Shown one piece after another: positions 6,640 through 12,482 of a stretch of DNA of 16,289 nt; the stretch's first letter is position 1, and every line of letters begins with the position of its first letter. Made by a program: the position numbers and the translations under genes. This DNA comes from Flavonifractor avistercoris (lineage in GTDB: Bacteria; Bacillota; Clostridia; Oscillospirales; Oscillospiraceae). Location: assembly GCA_019119085.1 (NCBI GenBank), contig DWXT01000150.1, positions 1 through 16,289 on the forward strand, in the 5' to 3' direction. The notes under the pieces were generated by a model. The model did not search any database, was not told where the DNA came from, and worked only from the letters and a program-made list of their open reading frames with translations.

Positions 6640-7644
6640 ATGCGGCAGGTGGTGGCCGCCGCCCTGGCCCTGCTGCTCACCCTGTTTCTCCTCCCCCTGC
6701 TCCTGCTGGGGGAGGGGGAGGCGCCGGAGGAGATCCCCACCGGCACCCTGCCCATCGACCGCACGGTGGTCACCCCCGGCGTGACGGCGGACAGCCGGGT
6801 TTCGGTGAAGGTGCAGGTGGGGGAGGGGGAGGTGCTCACCCTGTCCATGGACAAGTATCTGTGGCGGGTGGTGGCCGCCGAGATGCCCGCCTCCTTCGAG
6901 CCGGAGGCCCTCAAGGCCCAGACGGTGGCCGCCCGCACCTATACCCTGTCCAAGCTGACGCGCACCTCGGAGAAACATCCGGACGCGGACGTGTGCACCG
7001 ACATCACCTGCTGCCAGGCCTACATCACCCCCGAGGAGGCCGCCGTCAACTGGGGGGACAATGCCCGGGCCTACACCGACAAGATCGCCGCCGCCGTGGC
7101 GGACACCGACGGCCTGGCCGCCCTCTGGCAGGGACAGCCCATCCAGGCCCTGTTCTTCTCCTCCGCCGCGGGGAAGACGGTGGACGCGGTGGAGGTGTGG
7201 GGCAACTCGGTGCCCTATCTCACCAGCGTGGACAGCCCGGAGGGGGAGGAGGTGCCCAACTACCACACCACCGTCACCGTGCCGGTGGAGGAGTTCAGGG
7301 CAAAGCTGCTGGAGCAGTATCCCGACGCCGATCTCTCCGGGGAGCCGTCCGGCTGGTTTGCCAACCTGACCAACCACTCCGGCGGCGGGGTGGAGAGCGT
7401 GGACGTGGGGGGCGTCCCCGTGACAGGCGCCGCCCTGCGCACCCTCTTCGGCCTGCGCTCGGCCAGTTTCACCGTCACCGCCGACGCCGCGAACGTCACC
7501 TTTTCCGTCACCGGCTACGGCCACGGGGTGGGCATGAGCCAGTACGGGGCCAACGCCCTGGCCAGGGAGGGAAAGAGCTTCGAGGAGATCCTCAAGTGGT
7601 ACTACACCGGCATCGACGTGGCCCCCTACACCCCGGAGGAATAG
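6640..7644 (+). CDS. spoIID: Stage II sporulation protein D (SpoIID), septal peptidoglycan lytic transglycosylase
   Basis: SpoIID trims peptidoglycan in the sporulation septum and, with SpoIIM and SpoIIP, drives engulfment of the forespore. It is anchored by one N-terminal membrane segment (residues 3-24). With the start at 6640 the protein has 334 residues. The catalytic glutamate is E81 in AAEMPASFEPEALKAQ. The expected zinc-site region is HPDADVCTDITCCQAY (H113, C119, C124/C125), and the C-terminal signature GYGHGVGMSQYGA lies at residues 292-304. ATG 6640 is preferred because AAGGAGG/GGAGG lies directly upstream and Bacillus SpoIID also starts just before its membrane helix. ATG 6595 (GGGGGA upstream) would add 15 residues. 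Downstream, a hairpin separates it from the convergent yabP cluster. Confidence 0.94.
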   Translation: MRQVVAAALALLLTLFLLPLLLLGEGEAPEEIPTGTLPIDRTVVTPGVTADSRVSVKVQVGEGEVLTLSMDKYLWRVVAAEMPASFEPEALKAQTVAARTYTLSKLTRTSEKHPDADVCTDITCCQAYITPEEAAVNWGDNARAYTDKIAAAVADTDGLAALWQGQPIQALFFSSAAGKTVDAVEVWGNSVPYLTSVDSPEGEEVPNYHTTVTVPVEEFRAKLLEQYPDADLSGEPSGWFANLTNHSGGGVESVDVGGVPVTGAALRTLFGLRSASFTVTADAANVTFSVTGYGHGVGMSQYGANALAREGKSFEEILKWYYTGIDVAPYTPEE

Positions 7645-7655
7645 GGGATGGGCAT

Positions 7656-7690
7656 AAAAAGGTTCCGGCCCAGCGGGCCGGAACCTTTTT
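7656..7690. terminator. Bidirectional intrinsic terminator between spoIID and the S1-domain gene
   Basis: AAAAAGGTTCCGGCCC (7656-7671) pairs perfectly with 7675-7690 across a 3-nt loop. This gives a 16-bp stem with an A5 tract on one side and a T5 tract on the other. It terminates convergent transcripts from both strands. Confidence 0.92.
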
Positions 7691-7717
7691 CCGTGTCGTA
7701 TTCTTAGAAGAAGCCGC

Positions 7718-8155
7718 TCAGCGCCGGCCGCCCCTGCGGGAGCTGCGGCGCTCCGACTGGCGCAGCTCAGACAGCTTACTGTCGGAGGAGGCCATGAACT
7801 GCTTGAGGCGATCCTCAAAGGTGGTGGGCTCCGCCGGGGCGGGCTTGCCCCGGAAGCCGCCGCCGCTGTGCCCGCCGGGCCGGCCGCCGGGCCTGCCCTG
7901 TCCCGCGGGGCGGGGCGGGGGATCCATGGCCTTTTTGATGGAGAGGTTGATGCGGCCGTTCTCGTCGATGCCGATGACCTTGACCTTGACCTCCTGCCCT
8001 TCCTTCAAATGATCCTTCACGTCGTTGACGTAGGAGTAGGCGATCTCAGAGATGTGCACCAGACCCGACTTGCCTTCCGGCAAGGAGACGAACGCGCCGA
8101 ACTTTGTGATGCCTGTGACTTTTCCTTCCAGAATCGAACCAACACCAAACTCCAT
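7718..8155 (-). CDS. S1 RNA-binding domain protein (YabR-like)
   Basis: The 145-residue protein has one S1 domain at residues 1-75, with KVTGITKFGAFVSLPEGKSG and GLVHISEIA as the clear S1 motifs and an ending of DENGRINLSIK. A low-complexity tail rich in Arg, Gly and Pro covers about residues 78-145 and includes a short acidic/helical patch (FEDRLKQFM). Its place at the end of yabP-yabQ-divIC matches B. subtilis YabR (also called general stress protein 13-like), which is the basis for the call. It is probably a ribosome- or RNA-associated accessory protein. The start at 8155 has only a moderate ribosome binding site (GAGAGGGG about 15 nt away, and AGG closer). The strong hairpin downstream ends the operon. 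Confidence 0.87.
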   Translation of the reverse strand: MEFGVGSILEGKVTGITKFGAFVSLPEGKSGLVHISEIAYSYVNDVKDHLKEGQEVKVKVIGIDENGRINLSIKKAMDPPPRPAGQGRPGGRPGGHSGGGFRGKPAPAEPTTFEDRLKQFMASSDSKLSELRQSERRSSRRGGRR

Positions 8156-8185
8156 AGCTGCCTGTAAAATCCCCTCTCAAAAGTT

Positions 8186-8461
8186 TCAGTCAGTGAAACG
8201 GAAGATGTACTCGCCCGGCTCCACCAGGCCCAGCTTGCTCCGGGCCAGGTCGGCCTGCCGCTCGGGATCACCGCTGTTTTCCACGGCGTCGGCCAGCTCG
8301 GCGTTGACCTGCTTCTGCTCGGCCACCCGGGACTGGGCCTCGGTCAGATCCGCCTCGGCGGTGAGGATCTGCTGGCGCAGATTCAGCAGCCCGGTGGCGG
8401 CGCCGATGAGCAGAGCCAGAACCACCAGCTTGGTCAGAAGGGACGCTTTCTTGAGTTTCAT
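8186..8461 (-). CDS. divIC: DivIC/FtsB-like septum formation initiator
   Basis: The 91-residue protein has a short cytoplasmic N-terminus (MKLKKASLLTK), one membrane helix (about residues 12-26), a coiled coil (LRQQILTAEADLTEAQSRVAEQ and on), then the family ending in which RSKLGLVEPGEYIFRF matches the conserved ARxxLGLVxPGE of DivIC/FtsB. It acts at the division septum with FtsL and FtsQ/DivIB. ATG 8461 is chosen because GAGGG lies 7 nt upstream and the longer frame starting at 8530 has no such signal. The position between yabQ and the S1-domain gene matches the Bacillus order. The whole 5' two thirds of the gene lies inside the extended yabQ reading frame. Confidence 0.9.
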   Translation of the reverse strand: MKLKKASLLTKLVVLALLIGAATGLLNLRQQILTAEADLTEAQSRVAEQKQVNAELADAVENSGDPERQADLARSKLGLVEPGEYIFRFTD

Positions 8462-8954
8462 GATCCGGCCCTCCCTCCGCCGCCGGTTGATCCGAACGGT
8501 GCAGTCCATCCATTTCCCTGTGTAGTACACCTATTTTATACCACTTGCGGCGATAATGGAAGGATTTTTTTGCGTTTTTTTCGATTTTTTTACCCAGGCG
8601 GGCCAGAAGCACAAGGGGTAGTGTCACCAGCCCCCACACAAGCCCAAGAAAATCCGCCAGGCGGTAGCCCAGCCAGAGAAACCACCGGCTGAGCAGCCAG
8701 AAATAGGCCGCCGCCCCGCCCAGCACGGCCAGCACCAGGTAGCCCCGCACCTCCCCGCTGCCGGCGGTGACGGTGTAGAGGAACAGGGCGGCGGTGACCA
8801 CCAGCCAGAACAGCAGATCCAGAATCCCCCCCAGCAGGGGCAGGCGCAGACGCACCCGCAGGATGCGGAATATGTCGTAGAGCACCCCCACCGCCACACC
8901 CAGGCCCAGCGCGCCGGTGAAAAACAGCACCTGGGCCGCCATGGATACCGTCAT
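8268..8954 (-). CDS. yabQ: Spore cortex biosynthesis protein YabQ with a long 3' extension overlapping divIC
   Basis: YabQ is a sporulation membrane protein needed for cortex formation in B. subtilis. The first ~135 residues look right for the family: start MTVSMAAQVLFFTGALGLG, the motif GVLYDIFRILR, about four hydrophobic helices, then a basic stretch (KKIEKNAKKS) ending in RRKWYKIG. After that the frame stays open for another ~80 codons of arginine/proline-rich, non-conserved-looking sequence, and its last 194 nt overlap divIC. The stop seems to have been lost, so the overlapping tail may not be functional. ATG 8954 was chosen because it starts 1 nt after the yabP stop and fits the MTxSxxxQ family start; ATG 8942 is the alternative. 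Three A7 runs on the coding strand lie near the conserved end. Confidence 0.85.
   Translation of the reverse strand: MTVSMAAQVLFFTGALGLGVAVGVLYDIFRILRVRLRLPLLGGILDLLFWLVVTAALFLYTVTAGSGEVRGYLVLAVLGGAAAYFWLLSRWFLWLGYRLADFLGLVWGLVTLPLVLLARLGKKIEKNAKKSFHYRRKWYKIGVLHREMDGLHRSDQPAAEGGPDHETQESVPSDQAGGSGSAHRRRHRAAESAPADPHRRGGSDRGPVPGGRAEAGQRRAGRRRGKQR
8565..8591. repeat. Three T7/A7 tracts phased at 10 bp
   Basis: Runs of seven T (A7 on the coding strand) lie at 8565-8571, 8575-8581 and 8585-8591, exactly 10 bp apart, in otherwise very GC-rich DNA. They encode the lysine-rich part of YabQ. Phased A-tracts of this kind bend DNA, and they sit about 40 nt upstream of a TATAAAAT sequence that reads toward divIC. 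Confidence 0.8.
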
Positions 8955-8955
8955 C

Positions 8956-9243
8956 TCAGCCGAAGAGGCGGGAGAACAGGCCGCCCCGTTCCCGCCCGCC
9001 GTCCTCATAGGTCAGGGAGTCGATGGAGCCCTCCACCCGGAGGTCGCCGCCGTCCAGGCTCAGCTTCTCGATGTGCAGTTCCTCCCCCCGCACCACCAGG
9101 GTGCCCCGGCTGGTGAGCATGACGATGGTGTTCTCGTCAAAGCTCTCCACCTCCTCCACCCCGGAGACCGAGAGCTGCTCCCGCTCCTCCAGAATGATGT
9201 GATGGGCCGCCTCCGGCCCCGGGCGCTTCTCCTCATAGGGCAT
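8956..9243 (-). CDS. yabP: Sporulation protein YabP
   Basis: This small protein of 95 residues belongs to the YabP family, which is required for spore cortex assembly in B. subtilis. The family pattern is visible as LEEREQLSVSGVEEVESFDENTIVM, then TLVVRGEELHIEKLSLDGGDLRVEGSIDSLTYE, and a terminal hydrophobic/basic end GGLFSRLFG. There is no membrane helix. It is the first gene of the minus-strand yabP-yabQ-divIC-S1 cluster, and yabQ starts 1 nt after its stop. No clear sigma-A promoter is visible between it and bioY. Mother-cell sigma-E control would be expected from the family, but I could not identify a convincing site. Confidence 0.92.
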   Translation of the reverse strand: MPYEEKRPGPEAAHHIILEEREQLSVSGVEEVESFDENTIVMLTSRGTLVVRGEELHIEKLSLDGGDLRVEGSIDSLTYEDGGRERGGLFSRLFG

Positions 9244-9302
9244 ACCCCACCCCGCCTTTCCATAGTCTTACCCCATGTATATGGGACAGGGGGGCGGCTT
9301 AT

Positions 9303-9337
9303 GCCCGGGCGGCACGGGGCTACGCCGTGCGCCGGGC
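9303..9337 (-). terminator. Imperfect GC hairpin at the 3' end of bioY
   Basis: GCCCGG...CACGG (9303-9315) pairs with CCGTGC...CCGGGC (9325-9337) with two single-base bulges. It spans the bioY stop codon. There is no U-tract, so it may be an mRNA-stabilising or weak termination structure rather than a full terminator. Confidence 0.4.
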
Positions 9338-9859
9338 CAGGGCGGCGGCCAGCCGCCGGCTCAGGGCGACGGCCAGGGCCAGCTTGGCCAGGTCGGGGAG
9401 GACGAAGGGGAACACGCACCACCCCAGCACGGCGGCCAGCCCCACAGGGCCGGAGGCGGCGGCATACACCGCCGCGAACCACACCGAGCCGAACAGGTAG
9501 CACAGGGCCAGCCCCAGCAGGCAGGACGCCAGGAACACCGGCGCGGACTTGCCCAGCCGCCGCTCCGCCCCCCACACCGTCAGCGCGGTGAGCAGGAAGC
9601 CGGCCAGGTAGCCGCCGGTGGCCCCCAGCAGGGCCCCCAGGCCGCCCTGGAACCCGGCAAATACCGGCAGGCCCACCGCGCCCAGCAGCAGGTAGACCGC
9701 CACCGACAGGGTGCCCAGCCTTCCCCCCAGCACCCCCAGGGCCAGAAACACGGCGAAGGTCTGGAGGGTGAAGGGGACGGCGGTGGGGATGGAAATCCAG
9801 GAACAGATGGCAATGAGGGCGGCGAACAGGGCCGCCCGGGCCAGCTCTTGGGTGCGCAT
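9320..9859 (-). CDS. bioY: Biotin transporter BioY (ECF S component)
   Basis: BioY is the substrate-binding membrane subunit of the biotin ECF transporter. Here it has 179 residues and about six membrane helices. Family blocks are visible at MRTQELARAALFAALIAICSWISIP, then VPFTLQTFAVFLALGVLGGRLG, LLLGAVGLPVFAGFQGGLG and GATGGYLAGFLL. ATG 9859 has AGGAGG 8 nt upstream and is far better than the ORF extension into the promoter region. No EcfA/A' or EcfT genes are in the window, so BioY must share an ECF module encoded elsewhere or work alone. It is divergent from birA across a shared operator region, which confirms biotin as the substrate. Confidence 0.95.
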   Translation of the reverse strand: MRTQELARAALFAALIAICSWISIPTAVPFTLQTFAVFLALGVLGGRLGTLSVAVYLLLGAVGLPVFAGFQGGLGALLGATGGYLAGFLLTALTVWGAERRLGKSAPVFLASCLLGLALCYLFGSVWFAAVYAAASGPVGLAAVLGWCVFPFVLPDLAKLALAVALSRRLAAALARRTA

Positions 9860-9875
9860 AGGTGGTTCCTCCTGA

Positions 9876-9906
9876 TTGTAAACTTTATTTTGATTATAGT
9901 TTACAA
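9876..9906. promoter_or_regulatory. BirA operator 1 (bioY-proximal)
   Basis: Perfect inverted half-sites TTGTAAAC (9876-9883) and GTTTACAA (9899-9906) are separated by 15 bp, matching the Firmicute BirA-site pattern of TTGTNAAC-type half-sites. The spacer contains the bioY -10. Confidence 0.9.
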
Positions 9907-9921
9907 TGCGCTGTTTGTCAA
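9893..9921 (-). promoter_or_regulatory. bioY promoter
   Basis: On the minus strand TTGACA (9916-9921) and TATAAT (9893-9898) are separated by 17 bp, a perfect consensus. The -10 lies in the middle of operator 1 and the -35 overlaps a half-site of operator 2, so bound BirA should block RNA polymerase. Confidence 0.9.
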
Positions 9922-9945
9922 CTTGCTTTTTGGATTGGTTGACAA
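9915..9945. promoter_or_regulatory. BirA operator 2 (birA-proximal)
   Basis: Perfect inverted half-sites TTGTCAAC (9915-9922) and GTTGACAA (9938-9945) are separated by 15 bp, the same geometry as operator 1. One half-site contains the bioY -35 and the other contains the birA -35. Confidence 0.88.
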
Positions 9946-9967
9946 ATAAAACCGGTACAGGTACAAT
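9939..9967 (+). promoter_or_regulatory. birA promoter
   Basis: TTGACA (9939-9944) and TACAAT (9962-9967) are separated by 17 bp. The -35 lies inside the right half-site of operator 2, which implies autoregulation of birA. AAGGAGG follows at 9982-9988. Confidence 0.87.
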
Positions 9968-9995
9968 GGAGGCAACCAATCAAGGAGGGATGTCC

Positions 9996-10982
9996 ATGCT
10001 GCGGGACGAGGTGCTCTCCCTGCTGAAGTCGGGGGAGGAGCTGTCCGGGGAGACCATGAGCCAGACCCTGGGGGTGAGCCGGGCGGCGGTCTGGAAGGCC
10101 ATCGAGACCCTGCGGGGGGAGGGGTACGCCATCTCCTCCGCCCCCCGGCGGGGCTACAGGCTGGAGGGCTCGCCGGATCTGCTCTCCGCCGGGGAGCTGG
10201 CGGCGGCGGTGGCCGGCCGCCGGGTGGGGAAGGAGCTGGTCTGCCTGGAGACGGTGGACTCCACCAACAACGAGGTCAAGCGCCGGGCGGTGGACGCCGT
10301 GCCAGACGGGCTGGTGGTGCTCGCCGGGGAGCAGACCGGGGGCCGGGGCCGCCGGGGCCGCTCCTTTGTCTCCCCGGCGGGGAAGGGGCTGTACCTGTCC
10401 GCCCTGCTGCGGCCGGACTGCCCCCTGGAGCAGGTGTCCGCCCTGACGGCGTGGACGGCGGTGGCGGTGTGCGACGCGGTGGAGGAGCTGTGCGGTATCC
10501 GCCCCGGCATCAAGTGGCCCAACGACGTGATCCTGGACGGCCGCAAGCTGTGCGGCATCCTCACCGAGCTGGAGCTGGAGGCGGAGACCGCCGCCCTGCG
10601 CTATGTGGTGGTGGGCCTGGGCCTCAACGTGAGCCAGACGGCGGACGACTTCGGCCCGGAGGTGGCCCCGGTGGCGGTCTCTCTGGCCCAGGCCCTGGGG
10701 AGAGCACCCCGCCGGGCGGAGGCGGCCGGGGCGGTGATCGCCGCCCTGGATCGGATGGCCGCCGACTTCCCCCGCCGGTGGGGGGAGTGGCTGGAGCGCT
10801 ACCGGGCGGACTGCCTCACCCTGGGCAGACCCGTGCGGCTCCTCCGCGCCGGCGGGGAGGAGGCGGCCGAGGCCGAGGCCGTCGACGAAACCTTCGCCCT
10901 GGTGGTGCGCCATCCCGACGGCCGGCGGGAGACGGTGTCCTCCGGCGAGGTGTCCGTCCGGGGCCTGCTGGGGTACGTGTAG
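9996..10982 (+). CDS. birA: Bifunctional biotin-protein ligase / biotin operon repressor BirA
   Basis: BirA makes biotinyl-AMP, attaches biotin to carboxyl-carrier proteins and, loaded with biotinyl-AMP, represses biotin genes. The 328-residue protein has the full three-domain form. A winged helix-turn-helix covers residues 1-60 (MSQTLGVSRAAVWKAIETLRGEGY). The catalytic domain has GGRGRRGRSF at 115-124, KWPNDV at 173-178 and the lysine loop DGRKLCGIL. A small SH3-like C-terminal domain ends in GEVSVRGLLGYV. ATG 9996 is chosen because AAGGAGG ends 7 nt upstream; ATG 9990 is only 1 nt from it. Its own promoter and that of bioY carry BirA-type sites. A NUDIX gene follows 52 nt downstream with no terminator between, so the two may be co-transcribed. 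Confidence 0.96.
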   Translation: MLRDEVLSLLKSGEELSGETMSQTLGVSRAAVWKAIETLRGEGYAISSAPRRGYRLEGSPDLLSAGELAAAVAGRRVGKELVCLETVDSTNNEVKRRAVDAVPDGLVVLAGEQTGGRGRRGRSFVSPAGKGLYLSALLRPDCPLEQVSALTAWTAVAVCDAVEELCGIRPGIKWPNDVILDGRKLCGILTELELEAETAALRYVVVGLGLNVSQTADDFGPEVAPVAVSLAQALGRAPRRAEAAGAVIAALDRMAADFPRRWGEWLERYRADCLTLGRPVRLLRAGGEEAAEAEAVDETFALVVRHPDGRRETVSSGEVSVRGLLGYV

Positions 10983-11034
10983 GCACGCAAATGCAAAAGC
11001 AGCTTTGAAATTCCGTACGATGGGAGGAAATACA

Positions 11035-11649
11035 GTGGACGAGCTGTGGCTGAACTGGGCGGTGGAGCTCCAGAGCCTGGCCCAGGCCGGACTGACCTAC
11101 GGCAAGGACGTGTACGACCGGGAGCGGTATGAGCGGATCCGGGAGATCGCCGCCGAGATGGTGGCCCACAGGACGGACATCCCCCTGGAGAAGGTGAAGG
11201 GCCTGTTCTGCAATGAGACGGGGTATCAGACCCCCAAGCTGGACACCCGGGCCGCCATCTTCCGGGACGGGAGGATTCTCCTGGTGCAGGAGCGGGACGG
11301 CCGGTGGGCCCTCCCCGGCGGCTGGGTGGAGGTGAACCTGTCCGTGGGGGAGAACACCGTCAAGGAGGTCAAGGAGGAGGCCGGCCTGGACGTGACCGCC
11401 GACCGGATCATCGCCGTCCAGGATCGGGCCAGGCACAACCAGCCCCGGTATGCCTACGGCGTGTGCAAGATTTTCGTGCTCTGCACCCTCCTGGGCGGGG
11501 AATTCCGGGAGAACAGCGAGACCCTGGGCTTTTCCTGGTTCTCCGAGGACAACCTTCCAGAACTGGCCGGGGAGAAGAACACCCCGGAGCAGGTACGCCT
11601 GTGCTTTGCGGCCCACCGGGCGGAGCACTGGGTCACCCAATTCGACTGA
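11035..11649 (+). CDS. NUDIX hydrolase with N-terminal Nudix_hydro_N-type domain
   Basis: The 204-residue protein has an N-terminal helical domain of about 65 residues (DELWLNWAVELQSLAQAGLTYGKDVYDRERYERI), as in the Nudix_hydro_N (PF12535) group, then a NUDIX fold. The NUDIX box region at about 96-118 reads GGWVEVNLSVGENTVKEVKEEAGL. It keeps the KEV-x-EE-x-GL metal-binding core, but the classical first glutamate position is Leu and the usual Arg is Lys. I believe these substitutions are usual in this subgroup, which includes ADP-ribose- and sugar-nucleotide-type hydrolases. The GTG start at 11035 has GGGAGG 7 nt upstream. The preceding gene is birA. The substrate cannot be assigned from sequence. 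Confidence 0.88.
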   Translation: MDELWLNWAVELQSLAQAGLTYGKDVYDRERYERIREIAAEMVAHRTDIPLEKVKGLFCNETGYQTPKLDTRAAIFRDGRILLVQERDGRWALPGGWVEVNLSVGENTVKEVKEEAGLDVTADRIIAVQDRARHNQPRYAYGVCKIFVLCTLLGGEFRENSETLGFSWFSEDNLPELAGEKNTPEQVRLCFAAHRAEHWVTQFD

Positions 11650-11656
11650 CCGCCCT

Positions 11657-11707
11657 CCGCAACCCCGGGTTGCGGAAGTTCCAGCCACGGCTGGTTGCGC
11701 CGCAACC
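11657..11707. promoter_or_regulatory. Cluster of three inverted repeats upstream of the XRE regulator
   Basis: Three adjacent palindromes are visible: CCGCAACC/GGTTGCGG (11657-11675), CCAGCC/GGCTGG (11681-11694) and GGTTGCG/CGCAACC (11693-11707). The first and third use the same CGCAACC motif, so four copies are present in alternating orientation. A possible promoter for the next gene is TTGCGC (11695-11700) plus TATGCT (11719-11724) with 18-bp spacing, and its -35 lies within the third palindrome. It could be an operator or an RNA structure. The first hairpin has no U-tract, so it is a poor terminator for the NUDIX gene. Confidence 0.5.
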
Positions 11708-11766
11708 GGCCTCTGGGGTATGCTCATGGTGGAATCCAGACCAGATCACACCAGGAGGTGGCAGTG

Positions 11767-12360
11767 ATGAAGCTGTCCGAGAAAATTCTCTACTATCGCA
11801 AGAAGGCCGGCCTGTCCCAGGAGGAGCTGGCCGGCCGGGTGGGGGTGTCCCGCCAGGCGGTGAGCAAGTGGGAGCTGGGCGACGCGGCGCCGGAGGTGGA
11901 CAAGCTCCGGGCTCTGGCCCGGGAGTTCGGCATCACGGTGGACGAGCTCCTCTCCGAGGAGGCGCCCAGGGAGCCGGAGCAGGCCCCGCCGCCCCGGCAT
12001 TCGCCCACGGCGGGCTGGCTGGGCCGCATGGTGAGCCGGTGGGGCTGGCTGGCCGGGGTGTACATCGCCCTCAGCGGCCTGGGGGTGGCCCTGGTGGGCG
12101 GCCTGGCCCGGTTTGCCTTCTCCCAGATGTTCCGGATGGTGTCCGCCGGGTGGGGCGCCATGGATCCCTTCGGCTCCGGCGGGTGGGAGCTCGTCCTCCC
12201 CGACGGCACGGTCACATCCGGCGGCATGTCCGGCATCTCCTCCATGGGGCAGGTCTTTTTGACCTTCGCCACCGTCATCCTGGCGGTGGGGCTGGTCATC
12301 ACCCTGGCCGGGGCGGTGCTGGCGGTGGTGCTCTACCGGAAGGGTCGCAAAAACGGCTGA
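11767..12360 (+). CDS. Membrane-anchored XRE-family transcriptional regulator
   Basis: The 197-residue protein has an N-terminal Cro/C1-type helix-turn-helix at residues 4-60 (RKKAGLSQEELAGRVGVSRQ, then AVSKWELGDAAPEVDKLRALA), the classic clostridial XRE form. A proline-rich linker follows. Two hydrophobic segments at about 93-113 and 164-189 flank a Gly/Met-rich loop of about 50 residues, and the C-terminus is basic (YRKGRKNG). ATG 11767 has AGGAGG 8 nt upstream. A DNA-binding domain fixed to the membrane suggests a one-component sensor of envelope state. No target gene is evident beyond its own upstream palindromes. A strong terminator follows. The regulator class is secure; the signal and regulon are unknown. 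Confidence 0.88.
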   Translation: MKLSEKILYYRKKAGLSQEELAGRVGVSRQAVSKWELGDAAPEVDKLRALAREFGITVDELLSEEAPREPEQAPPPRHSPTAGWLGRMVSRWGWLAGVYIALSGLGVALVGGLARFAFSQMFRMVSAGWGAMDPFGSGGWELVLPDGTVTSGGMSGISSMGQVFLTFATVILAVGLVITLAGAVLAVVLYRKGRKNG

Positions 12361-12381
12361 CCGCCCTCTCTCCCCGCGTCA

Positions 12382-12422
12382 AAAAAGCCGCAGGTCTGAA
12401 AAATTCAGGCTTGCGGCTTTTT
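12382..12422 (+). terminator. Intrinsic terminator after the XRE regulator
   Basis: AAAAAGCCGCA (12382-12392) pairs with TGCGGCTTTTT (12412-12422). An inner stem, GGTCTGAA/TTCAGGCT, adds 8 more pairs including two G-T wobbles and closes an AAA loop. The T-run is directly attached to the stem. Confidence 0.9.
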
Positions 12423-12439
12423 GCCGTCTGTATTATAAT
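12411..12439 (+). promoter_or_regulatory. Probable promoter of the EIIC-type permease gene
   Basis: TATAAT at 12434-12439 is a perfect -10. The best -35 at 17-bp spacing is TTGCGG (12411-12416), only three of six matches, and it lies within the preceding terminator stem. The -10 is the stronger evidence. Confidence 0.55.
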
Positions 12440-12451
12440 AGGCCAAGTCAT

Positions 12452-12463
12452 GTGTCAAGACAC
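12452..12463. promoter_or_regulatory. Short palindrome in the 5' leader of the permease gene
   Basis: GTGTC-AA-GACAC (12452-12463) begins about 6 nt after the expected transcription start from the -10 at 12434-12439. That position would suit an operator for a repressor. No matching regulator is identifiable. Confidence 0.3.
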
Positions 12464-12482
12464 CTGTAAAGGGAGAGAAATT

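Noticed and set aside
9272..9285. CCCAT-GTAT-ATGGG palindrome upstream of yabP as a sporulation sigma promoter
   Set aside because: The elements could not be fitted to a sigma-E -35/-10 pair with correct spacing, so it was left unassigned.
9303..9337. Possible riboswitch or attenuator near bioY
   Set aside because: The hairpin lies at the 3' end of bioY, not in a leader, and biotin control is already explained by the BirA operators.
11304..12482. In-frame extension of the EIIC permease upstream to 11304
   Set aside because: It passes through the NUDIX and XRE genes and a strong terminator. The family N-terminus and GGGAGAG ribosome binding site support ATG 12483.
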